A stretch of 64,000 nt of DNA from JAOBAU01 sp034667465 (GTDB taxonomy: Bacteria; Acidobacteriota; Thermoanaerobaculia; Gp7-AA8). Position numbers and translations under genes: made by a program. The notes under the pieces are model-generated. The model made no database searches. It had not been told where the DNA came from and saw only the letters and a program-made list of their open reading frames with translations. Positions within the stretch are counted from its first letter, which is position 1; every line of letters begins with the position of its first letter. This document shows, one piece after another, positions 17,137-24,541 of the stretch. Where the stretch lies: assembly GCA_034667465.1 (NCBI GenBank), contig JAXDJV010000027.1, forward strand, positions 124,001 through 188,000. The letters run 5' to 3'.

Positions 17137-18297
17137 TTGTTAGCTCGATCTGTTGAACAGCCGATCATTCGCATTGCAGGGGCCGGGCCGTCGGGGCTGG
17201 CGGCGGCGATTCATCTCGCCCGCAACGGACGCGCGGTCGAGGTTCATGAAGCGAAGCGCGACGTCGGCACGCGCTTCATCGGCGACCTGCAAATCATCGA
17301 AGCGGCGTCCGAGCACGAGCTCGTTCCCGACTTCCTCGATCGCATCGGCATCGAACGGAACTTCTACTTTCGTCCCGTCGACTGGGCGACGTTCTACGAT
17401 CATCGCGGTCGCGGCCGGATGATCAAAAGCGCGAAGCCGTACGGCTACTTCATCAAGCGCGGTCCTGAAGAGAACACGCTCGACCGCGGGCTGCTCGCGC
17501 AGGCGCGCGCCGCCGGCGCGAACGTCATCTTCAACAGCCGGCTCGCGCACGACGCGGCCGACATCGTCGCGACCGGTCCCGCCGCACCGGACGGTCTCGC
17601 GAAAGAGATGACGTGGAAGACCGGCGACGCGGAACGGATCGACGTTTACTTCGATCACAAGCTCTCGCCCGGCGGCTACTCCTATCTTTTCATCCTCGAT
17701 GGCGTCGCGACGTTCGGCTGCGCGATCGTCGCCGACTTCAAACAGATCGACACCTACTTCGATCACTCGCTCGCCGCCGCGAAGAAGCGCTATCCGTTCG
17801 TGATGCCGGACGATGCGCGCACCGGCTACTCGTACATGAACTTCCATCTCAAGCAACTGGCGACGTCCGGCTCTTCACGTTTCGTCGGCGAGGCCGCCGG
17901 GTTTCAGGACTATCTCTTCGGCCTCGGCATCCGTTACGCGCTGACGAGCGGCCATCTCGCCGCACGCAGCATTCTCGAAGGTCGCTCCTTCGACGAGCTC
18001 TGGACCGCGACGCTCGGCGTCAAGCAGGAGACGTCCCTCGTCAATCGCTTTCTCTACGAAGCCGGCGGCAACTTCGGACTCTCGATGTTCGTTCGCCAGG
18101 CCGCCGGCGCGAAAGATTTCTATCACTACCTGAACGGCTGGCATCAGTCGACATGGTGGAAGTCGATGCTCTCGCCGTTCGTCCGCCGCATGTGGCATCA
18201 CCGCGGACGCTGTCTGCACAAACCCGGCGCGCACTGGTGCCGCGCGCGTGACACCGAGATGCGCGTGCCGCCGCTCGGACCGGTGCAGGAGTCATGA
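17137..18297 (+). CDS. Geranylgeranyl-reductase-like FAD-dependent oxidoreductase
   Basis: Flavoprotein of 386 aa in the geranylgeranyl reductase / PHBH-like superfamily. Dinucleotide-binding motif 'IRIAGAGPSGLAAAIHLARNG' at 10-30 with acidic beta-2 end ('VEVHEAK'), and the C-terminal FAD motif 'RFVGEAAGFQDYLFGLGIRYALTSGHLAA' near 250-280. The carboxy-terminal 60 residues are Trp/His-rich (GWHQSTWWKS, MWHHRGRCLHK). Probably reduces an isoprenoid chain or terpenoid intermediate, since it overlaps the following squalene/phytoene synthase gene by 4 bp. The start is TTG at 17137, eight codons before the nucleotide-binding strand; no Shine-Dalgarno is visible and only 20 bp separate it from divergent murJ, so a leaderless mRNA is possible. 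Confidence 0.8.
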   Translation: MLARSVEQPIIRIAGAGPSGLAAAIHLARNGRAVEVHEAKRDVGTRFIGDLQIIEAASEHELVPDFLDRIGIERNFYFRPVDWATFYDHRGRGRMIKSAKPYGYFIKRGPEENTLDRGLLAQARAAGANVIFNSRLAHDAADIVATGPAAPDGLAKEMTWKTGDAERIDVYFDHKLSPGGYSYLFILDGVATFGCAIVADFKQIDTYFDHSLAAAKKRYPFVMPDDARTGYSYMNFHLKQLATSGSSRFVGEAAGFQDYLFGLGIRYALTSGHLAARSILEGRSFDELWTATLGVKQETSLVNRFLYEAGGNFGLSMFVRQAAGAKDFYHYLNGWHQSTWWKSMLSPFVRRMWHHRGRCLHKPGAHWCRARDTEMRVPPLGPVQES

Positions 18298-19241
18298 CGG
18301 TCGACGAGGCGTACGACGTCTGCCGCGCGATCGCGCACAAACACGGCGCGAACTTCTCCGTCGGCTTCCGCTTTCTGCCGCGCGTGAAACGCCGCGCGGT
18401 TTACGCGGCGTACGCCGTCTGCCGCGTCGCTGACGACATCGCCGACGAGGAGGTCATCCCGAGCGTTAGCGAGGGATCCGGGAGGGCGGGGGGCGAGGAC
18501 GCCGGCCGCAGCGAGTCCCGTCCGCCCGGATCCTTCGCTAACGCTCAGGATGACATTGCGCGACGCGAGCGCGAGCTCGACGAGTTGCAGCGCGAGCTCG
18601 ACGCGACGTACACCGGAAAGCCTTCGCAGCCGATCACGATCGCGCTCGCCGATGCGCTCCAACATTTCGCGATTCCGAAGAGCGCGTTCATCGCGCTGAT
18701 CGACGGCTGCCGCCAGGACATGGTGAAGACGCGCTACGAAACGTTCGACGAGCTGCTGCAGTATTGCGAGCTCGTCGCGTCATCGATCTCCGATATCTCG
18801 CTTTCGATCTTCGGCTACAAGACCGACGCGGCGCTGGCGTACGGTCGCAGTCTTTCCACCGCCCTTCAACTGACGAACGTCACGCGCGACGTCGGTGACG
18901 ACCTCGGCCGCGGTCGTGTCTACGTTCCCGCGGAAGAGCTTCGGCAGTTCGGACTCACCGAGCGCGACCTTTTCGCGCGCGTGGAAGACGAGCGCGTCCG
19001 TGCACTGATCGAATTTCAGATCGCGCGTGCCGAACGCTACTTCCGCGATGCCGAGCCGCTGCTGAAAGAGCTCGACTTCGACGCGCGTTTTCCAACTCTC
19101 CTGATGGGTGGCGTTTATGCAACGGTGCTCGCGAAGCTGCGCAAAGATCCGCTGCTCGTCATTCGCAAGCGGCTCTCGCTGACGCCGTTCCAGAAGGTGC
19201 TGGTGGTCGGCTCGCGCGTGCTGCGACCACATTTCGTCTGA
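18294..19241 (+). CDS. Squalene/phytoene synthase family protein with in-frame palindromic insertion
   Basis: Head-to-head prenyltransferase-like enzyme, 315 aa, of the HpnC/HpnD/CrtB family, condensing prenyl diphosphates in hopanoid or carotenoid synthesis. First Asp-rich motif 'VCRVADDIADE' near 43-53, second 'NVTRDVGDDLGRGRVYVPAEEL' near 196-217; 'FRFLPRVKRRAVYAAYAVCR' is the classic N-terminal motif. Between the first motif and 'RRERELDELQRELDATYTG' lies a 34-residue foreign stretch (residues 54-87) encoded by a perfect-phase palindromic repeat (18453-18554). The family normally continues directly here, so the stretch is an expansion in a loop after the first metal-binding helix. Both catalytic motifs are intact, so the enzyme may still work. 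The preceding FAD-reductase gene is translationally coupled (ATGA overlap). Confidence 0.9.
   Translation: MTVDEAYDVCRAIAHKHGANFSVGFRFLPRVKRRAVYAAYAVCRVADDIADEEVIPSVSEGSGRAGGEDAGRSESRPPGSFANAQDDIARRERELDELQRELDATYTGKPSQPITIALADALQHFAIPKSAFIALIDGCRQDMVKTRYETFDELLQYCELVASSISDISLSIFGYKTDAALAYGRSLSTALQLTNVTRDVGDDLGRGRVYVPAEELRQFGLTERDLFARVEDERVRALIEFQIARAERYFRDAEPLLKELDFDARFPTLLMGGVYATVLAKLRKDPLLVIRKRLSLTPFQKVLVVGSRVLRPHFV
18453..18554. repeat. 102-bp palindromic repeat inserted in frame in a gene
   Basis: The left arm begins GTCATCCCGAGCGTTAGCGA and runs through GGGATCCGGG. The right arm, inverted, begins GTCATCCTGAGCGTTAGCGA and runs through AGGATCCGGG. Outer arms of about 30 bases match with few mismatches around a GC-rich centre. 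The length of 102 is exactly 34 codons and no stop occurs in the host frame. The translation contains 'VIPSVSEGSG' and 'GSFANAQDD', the type of peptides produced by widespread environmental palindromic repeats. Confidence 0.9.
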
Positions 19242-19278
19242 AACCAGCGGACGCGCGAAAACGTCGTATCGACCGACA

Positions 19279-20061
19279 ATGAAGTGGTTCCTGATCCCTC
19301 TCCTGCTGGCCGCCACCAATGCGGCGTTCGCGCAAAGCGCGTCCTCCGCGGTCGACACGACACAGAACGTGACGGTCGTCGTGCCGGTGGTCGGCAGCAC
19401 GCTCGGCATGAACGGCGTCGTCTGGAAGACCGACGTCGAACTGACGAACGATCAGTCGACCGAAGCCATCGTCTCGCTCATCCTGCCGACCGCGCCCGAT
19501 CAGCCGGCGATGATCACCAACATCTCGCCGGGCCAGACCGTTCGATTCAGCGACATCGTCGGCCAGGCATTCGGCATGGACAGCGCGATGTCGCCGCTGC
19601 TGATCTCGACGATGGGCCGCCGCTCGGTGGCGGTTCGCGCGACCGCGTACGGCGTGCGCGGCGCGGAACTGTTCCGTCCGGAACCGATCACGGTCGAGCG
19701 CACCGACATCTACTTTCCGATTCGCTATCTACCCGGTCTCTCGTTCAACGATGACTATCGCACCAACGTCGGCCTCGCGAACCTCGGCGACGACGCCGCG
19801 ACATTCACGCTCGCGCTGCAGCGCATCCCGGGCCGCAACGTTGCGGTGACTCGGGTGACGGTTCCCGGCAACACGCTGTGGCACATCGCCATCCAGTTCC
19901 TCTTCCCGCTCATTACGAAGGGCGAAGACTTCTCGATGCTGATCGAAACGTCGTCACGCAGCACGTACGTCTACGCGTCGGTGATCGAGAACGCGACGAA
20001 CACGGCGAAGTTCGTGAATCCGTCGATGGGCTCCCCGATCAACATCGGGCTCACGCCGTAG
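19279..20061 (+). CDS. Secreted beta-rich protein sharing a domain with the giant protein at 59157
   Basis: Exported protein of 260 aa of unknown function. Signal peptide MKWFLIPLLLAATNAAFA. The mature part looks like two tandem beta domains: 'VVPVVGSTLGMNGVVWKTDVELTN' (about 31-55) with 'ISPGQTVRFSDIVGQAFG', and 'IYFPIRYLPGLSFNDDYRTNVGLANLGDDAATFTLAL' (about 146-182) with 'VPGNTLWHIAIQFLF'. The same pattern ('FIPAIPFSSF', 'YRTNFGVVEASGEPADLLVSVF', 'LQAGEHRQLNGFL') closes the window-end Fn3-repeat protein, so both belong to one secreted-domain family. Located 37 bp after the squalene/phytoene synthase gene with no visible metabolic link to it. Cell-surface or extracellular location is inferred from the signal peptide. 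Confidence 0.75.
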   Translation: MKWFLIPLLLAATNAAFAQSASSAVDTTQNVTVVVPVVGSTLGMNGVVWKTDVELTNDQSTEAIVSLILPTAPDQPAMITNISPGQTVRFSDIVGQAFGMDSAMSPLLISTMGRRSVAVRATAYGVRGAELFRPEPITVERTDIYFPIRYLPGLSFNDDYRTNVGLANLGDDAATFTLALQRIPGRNVAVTRVTVPGNTLWHIAIQFLFPLITKGEDFSMLIETSSRSTYVYASVIENATNTAKFVNPSMGSPINIGLTP

Positions 20062-20087
20062 CCGCCGTTCGTTTATTCTTCGCACTC

Positions 20088-20252
20088 ATGGAAGAGCCCG
20101 AGTACCTGATCTGCCTGCAGTGCGAGACGCCGACGTATCAATTCGAGTACATCAGCGGGAAGCTTGCGACCGTGCTGTGCGGCACGTGCGGCTCCGATGA
20201 TGTCTCCGAGTTCATGACCGAAGCTGAGCTCGAGGAACAGACCGGCGGATGA
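20088..20252 (+). CDS. Small zinc-ribbon-like protein
   Basis: Unrecognised 54-aa acidic cytoplasmic protein. Two CXXC pairs, 'CLQC' at 9-12 and 'CGTC' at 31-34, are separated by 18 residues and would form a four-cysteine zinc ribbon. The C-terminus is Glu/Thr-rich (EFMTEAELEEQTGG). It begins 26 bp after the secreted-protein stop and overlaps the uridine kinase start by 4 bp (ATGA), so it is probably translationally coupled to udk. Function unknown. Confidence 0.72.
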   Translation: MEEPEYLICLQCETPTYQFEYISGKLATVLCGTCGSDDVSEFMTEAELEEQTGG

Positions 20253-20866
20253 AGCCCGTCATCGTTGGCATCGCAGGCGGCACCGGGTCGGGAAAGACGA
20301 CCGTCGCGCGCTCGATCTACGATCGCGTCGGCAAAGATCGGATCGAGTGGATCTCGCACGATTCGTACTACCGCAACTTCGACGCGCTCACGCCCGAAGA
20401 GCGGCATCGGATCAACTTCGATCATCCTGATTCGCTCGAGACCGAACTGCTCGCGCGTCATCTCGACGTGCTGATGAAAGGCTCGTCGGTCGACGTTCCG
20501 GTTTACGACTTCACCACGCACGCGCGCAAGGCGGATGAGACGCATCGCGTCGAGCCGCGCAAAGTGATCATCGTCGAAGGGATTCTCGTGCTGGCCGAAC
20601 CGGAGCTCCGCAAACGGATCGACATCAAGCTCTTTGTCGATACGCCTGCCGACATCCGTTTCGTTCGCCGCCTGATGCGCGACATTCGGACGCGCGGACG
20701 CAGCCTCGAATCGGTCGTCGAGCAGTACATGACCACCGTCCGTCCGATGCATGAGGAGTTCGTCGAGCCGTCGAAGCGTCACGCCGATCTGATCATTCCG
20801 GAAGGCGGCGAGAACATGGTAGCGATCGACGCGATCATCTCCCGCGTCGAACATCTGCTGGTTTAG
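20249..20866 (+). CDS. udk: Uridine kinase
   Basis: Phosphorylates uridine and cytidine to UMP and CMP in pyrimidine salvage, 205 aa, the standard length for Udk. P-loop 'GIAGGTGSGKTTVARSI' at 7-23, 'ISHDSYYRN' near 38-46, 'FDHPDSLETELL' near 60-71, 'PVYDFTTHAR' near 86-95 and 'KVIIVEGILVL' near 107-117, the family's Walker-B-type strand. The lid region 'VRRLMRDIRTRGRSLESVVEQYMTTVRPMHEEFVEPSKRHAD' is canonical. Its ATG overlaps the upstream zinc-ribbon gene stop. It ends 10 bp from the convergent PilZ gene. Confidence 0.95.
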   Translation: MKPVIVGIAGGTGSGKTTVARSIYDRVGKDRIEWISHDSYYRNFDALTPEERHRINFDHPDSLETELLARHLDVLMKGSSVDVPVYDFTTHARKADETHRVEPRKVIIVEGILVLAEPELRKRIDIKLFVDTPADIRFVRRLMRDIRTRGRSLESVVEQYMTTVRPMHEEFVEPSKRHADLIIPEGGENMVAIDAIISRVEHLLV

Positions 20867-20875
20867 TTGTGTGAA

Positions 20876-21832
20876 TCAGAGCGACGCCGCGCGTGCGTTG
20901 CGTGTCCACGCCAAAACGCCGGCGACTTTCGTCAGCTCGACTTTTCGGTCGAGCATTTCCCAGACGCCGAGGATCCGATCGCGGTCGCGAGTTTGCGGCG
21001 GCAGCGCGCTGCGGACCTGCGGATCGGCGTTCGAGAATCGCGCTCGCGCGTACCAGCGGTTCGCTTCGATCGGATCGTCGGCGAGCTTGCGCGCGGCGCG
21101 AAGGATCGACGCCACATCGTCATCGGAGAGACCGTGAATCGCGGCGGGAACTTCGTTCTGCGTTGAGCCGCGGCGCGCCGTGACCGGCTCGAGGTCGATG
21201 AGCCGCCCCTCGCGAAGCAGCTCGAGCGCGCGCCGCAATCGCTCCTGATGGTCGGTAACGCGCAGACCGCTGATGCAGAACGATGCGCCGCCGCGGCTGG
21301 CCACGCGCGTCCAGACGACGCGCGCACGAATGATGATCGACTGCGCCGGTTGGAGCAGTGCGAACGTCAGCCGCGCTTCTTCGCCTGGCAGCAGCGTTTC
21401 GTCGTGACGGATGCGAAGTCCGGTCGATGAGATCTGCATCACCGTGAACTTCGTTTTGTTGAAGACGCCGCCGATGGAGCGACGCGGCATGTAGCGCGGC
21501 GCGATGCGTGCGTCGGTGCCTTCATCGGCATCGTGCTGAAATTCATCGATGGTGCGCGTAATGATCGGCTGCGGTTCATCCGGCGCCGCTTCGATCGTGA
21601 TGCTGTCTTCTTCCGCCTCGCCTGTCGGTTGTGTCGCGCGGTTTGCGACTTCCGCGTGATAGAGCCGCAGCAGCGCGTCCTGCAGCAGCCGCTCGACGTC
21701 GCGTAATGCGATGCGTTCATCCGACGACAGCACGCCGCCGGTAGCGAGCGCATCAATCGCAGTTCGCGGAAGTGCGAGCGATCGCGCCAGCTCGTCGCGC
21801 GTCACTTGAATCGTCGAGTCGTGGAGCAGCAT
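20876..21832 (-). CDS. PilZ domain protein
   Basis: Probable cyclic-di-GMP-responsive protein, 318 aa. The N-terminal 90 residues are helical ('TRDELARSLALPRTAIDALATGG', 'ALRDVERLLQDALLRLYHAEV'), resembling a small recognition or dimerisation module. An acidic linker follows, then PilZ at about 112-220: 'RYMPRRSIGG' supplies the RXXXR and 'QISSTGLRIRHDETLLPGEEARLTF' the second motif, in which the usual D/N is Gln (QXSXXG), so ligand affinity is uncertain. 'ARVVWTRVASRGGASFCISGLRV' completes the barrel. The C-terminal 80 residues are helical and Arg-rich and were not recognised. Convergent with udk. Family is clear, partner is not. Confidence 0.85.
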   Translation of the reverse strand: MLLHDSTIQVTRDELARSLALPRTAIDALATGGVLSSDERIALRDVERLLQDALLRLYHAEVANRATQPTGEAEEDSITIEAAPDEPQPIITRTIDEFQHDADEGTDARIAPRYMPRRSIGGVFNKTKFTVMQISSTGLRIRHDETLLPGEEARLTFALLQPAQSIIIRARVVWTRVASRGGASFCISGLRVTDHQERLRRALELLREGRLIDLEPVTARRGSTQNEVPAAIHGLSDDDVASILRAARKLADDPIEANRWYARARFSNADPQVRSALPPQTRDRDRILGVWEMLDRKVELTKVAGVLAWTRNARAASL

Positions 21833-21867
21833 CGGGAACGATCCTGCTCCACATCACGTGCCAGCGA

Positions 21868-23943
21868 TCAGCGCAGATGCGCGAGGAGGAAGCCGAGCGT
21901 CTCCGCTTCGTTCTTCACCTGCACCGCGACCGGCTCGCCGCCCGAATGGCCGCCGGAGACGTGGTAGCGCAGCACGATCGGCGTCGACGCGCCGTTCGAC
22001 GCCTGCATCAGCGCCGTCATTTTCCGCGCGTGCAGCGGCGCGACGCGCGTGTCGGCGTCGCCGGTGATGAAGAGCGTTGCCGGATACTTCGTCCCCTTCA
22101 CGACGTGCTGATACGGCGAGTACGCATAGATCCATTTGAACTGTTCGGAATCGGCGGACGAGCCGTACTCGGGAACCCAGTAGTTGCCGACGAGGAACTG
22201 GTGATAGCGGAGCATGTCGATAAGCGGATAGCCGACGACGACGGCGCCGAAGAGCTCGGGACGCTGCGTTTCGGCGGCGGTAACGAGGAGTCCGCCGTTG
22301 CTCGTGCCGGTGATGCCGAGGTGTTTGGGAGAGGTGTAGCGCTGCGCGATCAGATATTCGGCGGCCGCGTAGAAATCGTCGAACACGTTCTGCTTCTTCG
22401 CGAGCATTCCCGCCTGATGCCACGCTTCGCCGTACTCGGAGCCGCCGCGCAGATTCACGAGCGCGTAGACGCCCCCCTGCTCGGCCCACGTCACGGCGCG
22501 CGACGAGAAGCCGGGCACCTGGCTCAGGTTGAACCCGCCGTAACCGGTGAGCAGCGTCGGATTGCTGCCGTCGCGCTTCAGCCCCTTGCGATACATCAGG
22601 AACATCGGGATGCGCGTGCCGTCCTTCGAGTTGAAGAACGCCTGCTCGACTTCGAAGTCGTCCGACTTCACCGGCGCATCGAGACGAACGAAGACGCTGC
22701 TCTTCGCCGATGCGACGTCGTACGCGTACGTCGTCGTCGGCGATGCGAACGACGCGTAGCGATAGAACGCAATCGGCGAATGCCACTTGCCGGAGATGTC
22801 GCCGAGGTTGCCGATCGTGTCGAAATGGATCTCGCCCTGTTGCGTGCCGTCGAGGTCGTACGCGATCACGCGCGGCTTCACGTTCTCGAGATAGCGGACG
22901 AAGACCTTTCCGCCGGCGAGTGACAATCCCTGCAGCGCGGCGTTTTTGTTTTCGGGAACGAGCTCTTTCCAGTTCGCGCGCGCCGGATCGGCGACGCTGA
23001 CAGTCATGACGCGATCGTTCGGCGCGTCCTGGTTCGTCCGGATCACGAGCGTGTCACCGGCAACCTCTGCGGACGAGCGCGCGTCGAGATCGTTGACGAC
23101 CGTTTTGATCGGACCGTCGCCGCGCACATCTTTGATGTACAGCTCCGTCTTCTTCGGCGCAGAGCCGTGTGAAACCTCGATCAGCAGGTAATGCCCGTCG
23201 TCGGAAAGACTGGCGCCGATGATCTTCTCGGGACCGTAGCCGGCGCCGAACAGCTCCGTCTCCGCGCCGCCGTTGAGCGGCCGGCGGTACACCCGATCGC
23301 CGGTCTCGCTGTGCCGCGAGTAATAGAGAGTGTTGCCGTCCGATGAAATCGAGACGCCGAAATAACGTCCCAGCGGCAGCGGAGCGGCGACGTCGTGTCG
23401 CGCGTCGACATCGAAGAAGCGCGTCTCGACCTCATCCGCGCCACCCTTTCGCACGAAGTACGCGATCAGCTTCCCATCCTCGGAGACGTCCTGGATGCCG
23501 ATGCTCGTCGTGTGCTTCTCATCCATCGTGGTCGGATCGACGAGCCGGACGTCGCTGCCGCCGATGCCGTCGCGCATGTAGATCGAGTACTGATCCTCGC
23601 TGGCACCGCAGCGAAGGAAGAAGAAGCGGTTCGCCTGGACGATCGGAACGCCGACCGCGTCGACGTGCAGGAGCGATTCGACCCGTTTCGCGATGGCGTC
23701 GCGGTTCGGAAGGTCGGCCAGAACTTTGTCCGTGTACGCGTTCTGCTGCTCGATCCAGGCGCGAGTTTCCGGACTCTGCTGCTCTTCGAGCCAGCGATAC
23801 GGATCGGAAATGGAAACACCGTGGAGCGTTTCAACGACCGGCCGGACGGCGCTGGCAGGCGGCGGCGGAAACGGCGGCGCGGAAGTCGTCGCGCAAGCCA
23901 CAAGGAGTAGAGAAGTAACGACGGATACAATCGCTCGTTTCAT
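21868..23943 (-). CDS. Prolyl oligopeptidase family (S9A) lipoprotein
   Basis: Serine peptidase cleaving short peptides after proline, 691 aa including a lipoprotein signal (MKRAIVSVVTSLLLVAC; lipobox LVAC) and a Pro-rich linker. The N-terminal 'VSISDPYRWLEEQQSPETRAWIEQQNAYT' is the S9A entry segment. A seven-bladed propeller occupies about 80-420, and the C-terminal alpha/beta-hydrolase domain carries the nucleophile motif 'GITGTSNGGLLV', acid 'GDADTRVAPLHARKM' and the histidine 'GGHSGG' near the end. All three catalytic residues are present. Likely anchored in the envelope and used in peptide scavenging, which fits the peptide importer genes in the window. Confidence 0.93.
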   Translation of the reverse strand: MKRAIVSVVTSLLLVACATTSAPPFPPPPASAVRPVVETLHGVSISDPYRWLEEQQSPETRAWIEQQNAYTDKVLADLPNRDAIAKRVESLLHVDAVGVPIVQANRFFFLRCGASEDQYSIYMRDGIGGSDVRLVDPTTMDEKHTTSIGIQDVSEDGKLIAYFVRKGGADEVETRFFDVDARHDVAAPLPLGRYFGVSISSDGNTLYYSRHSETGDRVYRRPLNGGAETELFGAGYGPEKIIGASLSDDGHYLLIEVSHGSAPKKTELYIKDVRGDGPIKTVVNDLDARSSAEVAGDTLVIRTNQDAPNDRVMTVSVADPARANWKELVPENKNAALQGLSLAGGKVFVRYLENVKPRVIAYDLDGTQQGEIHFDTIGNLGDISGKWHSPIAFYRYASFASPTTTYAYDVASAKSSVFVRLDAPVKSDDFEVEQAFFNSKDGTRIPMFLMYRKGLKRDGSNPTLLTGYGGFNLSQVPGFSSRAVTWAEQGGVYALVNLRGGSEYGEAWHQAGMLAKKQNVFDDFYAAAEYLIAQRYTSPKHLGITGTSNGGLLVTAAETQRPELFGAVVVGYPLIDMLRYHQFLVGNYWVPEYGSSADSEQFKWIYAYSPYQHVVKGTKYPATLFITGDADTRVAPLHARKMTALMQASNGASTPIVLRYHVSGGHSGGEPVAVQVKNEAETLGFLLAHLR

Positions 23944-24062
23944 GGACGCGCATTCTACAAGACCTTTGATTTCAGGCGGTTGTAACGATCTTGCAAGCTC
24001 AGGAATGAGAAACGGGTCCGCCGCGGTTCAAGACGGCTGTAGTGAAGGATTCGTGCTCGGCG

Positions 24063-24091
24063 TTGACCACTTCGGTCGCGAAACCTAAAAT
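24063..24091 (+). promoter_or_regulatory. Strong sigma-70-type promoter for rpsU
   Basis: TTGACC (24063-24068), a 17-bp spacer and TAAAAT (24086-24091), 59 bp before the rpsU start codon. The rest of the 207-bp gap between the divergent prolyl oligopeptidase and rpsU genes shows nothing else recognisable. Confidence 0.75.
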
Positions 24092-24150
24092 GTTCCCGGG
24101 TCAGGCAACCCATATCAGAACGCTCATGAGAAGGGGGGGATTGGGAAAAC

Positions 24151-24357
24151 ATGCCTCTCGTACACGTTAAAGAAGACGAGACATTCGAAAACGCGCTGCG
24201 CCGTTTCAAGCGCAAGTGTGAGAAATCGGGAATCCTTTCCGAGCTGAAGAAACGTCAGCATTTCGAAAAGCCCAGCACCAAGCGTAAAAGAAAAGCGATT
24301 GCCGCTCGCAAGAAAGTGTTGCGGAAACTCGCTGAAGAGCGCCGCGCCGGCTACTAG
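24151..24357 (+). CDS. rpsU: 30S ribosomal protein S21
   Basis: Small basic ribosomal protein, 68 aa, involved in initiation-complex formation on the 30S subunit. The sequence begins PLVHVKEDETFENALRRF and continues with 'KRKCEKSGILSELKKRQHFEKPS', both family-diagnostic, and ends in a Lys/Arg-rich tail. A purine-rich stretch (AAGGGGGG) lies 12-20 bases upstream of the ATG. It leads the cluster rpsU-mutS2-dnaG-rpoD, the macromolecular-synthesis arrangement known from many bacteria, but here a terminator and a palindrome separate it from mutS2. Confidence 0.97.
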   Translation: MPLVHVKEDETFENALRRFKRKCEKSGILSELKKRQHFEKPSTKRKRKAIAARKKVLRKLAEERRAGY

Positions 24358-24385
24358 ATAAGTAGACAACGCTCTGGTCACCCTC

Positions 24386-24422
24386 GGGACTCACGATACG
24401 CGTCGTGAGTCCCACTTTTTTT
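24386..24422 (+). terminator. Rho-independent terminator after rpsU
   Basis: Perfect 11-bp stem GGGACTCACGA / TCGTGAGTCCC with a 6-base loop, followed by ACTTTTTTT. It begins 28 bp after the rpsU stop. Confidence 0.92.
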
Positions 24423-24425
24423 GGG

Positions 24426-24482
24426 GTGTGGAGGCGGCCGCTTCGGCCGCGTCACCGGCGGGCGAAGCGCCCGCCGCCACAC
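24426..24482. repeat. REP-like three-arm palindrome before mutS2
   Basis: GTGTGG at the left edge pairs with CCACAC at the right. Inside are two hairpins: GCGGCC-GCTTC-GGCCGC, and the perfect 8-bp stem GGCGGGCG-AAG-CGCCCGCC. The fold resembles a cloverleaf-like repetitive palindrome. It ends 59 bp before the mutS2 GTG. Confidence 0.75.
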
Positions 24483-24541
24483 GAACGGAGCCGCCACGCC
24501 AGCGGAATAGCGTACGGACTCGCGGCATTGACGCACCCGTC

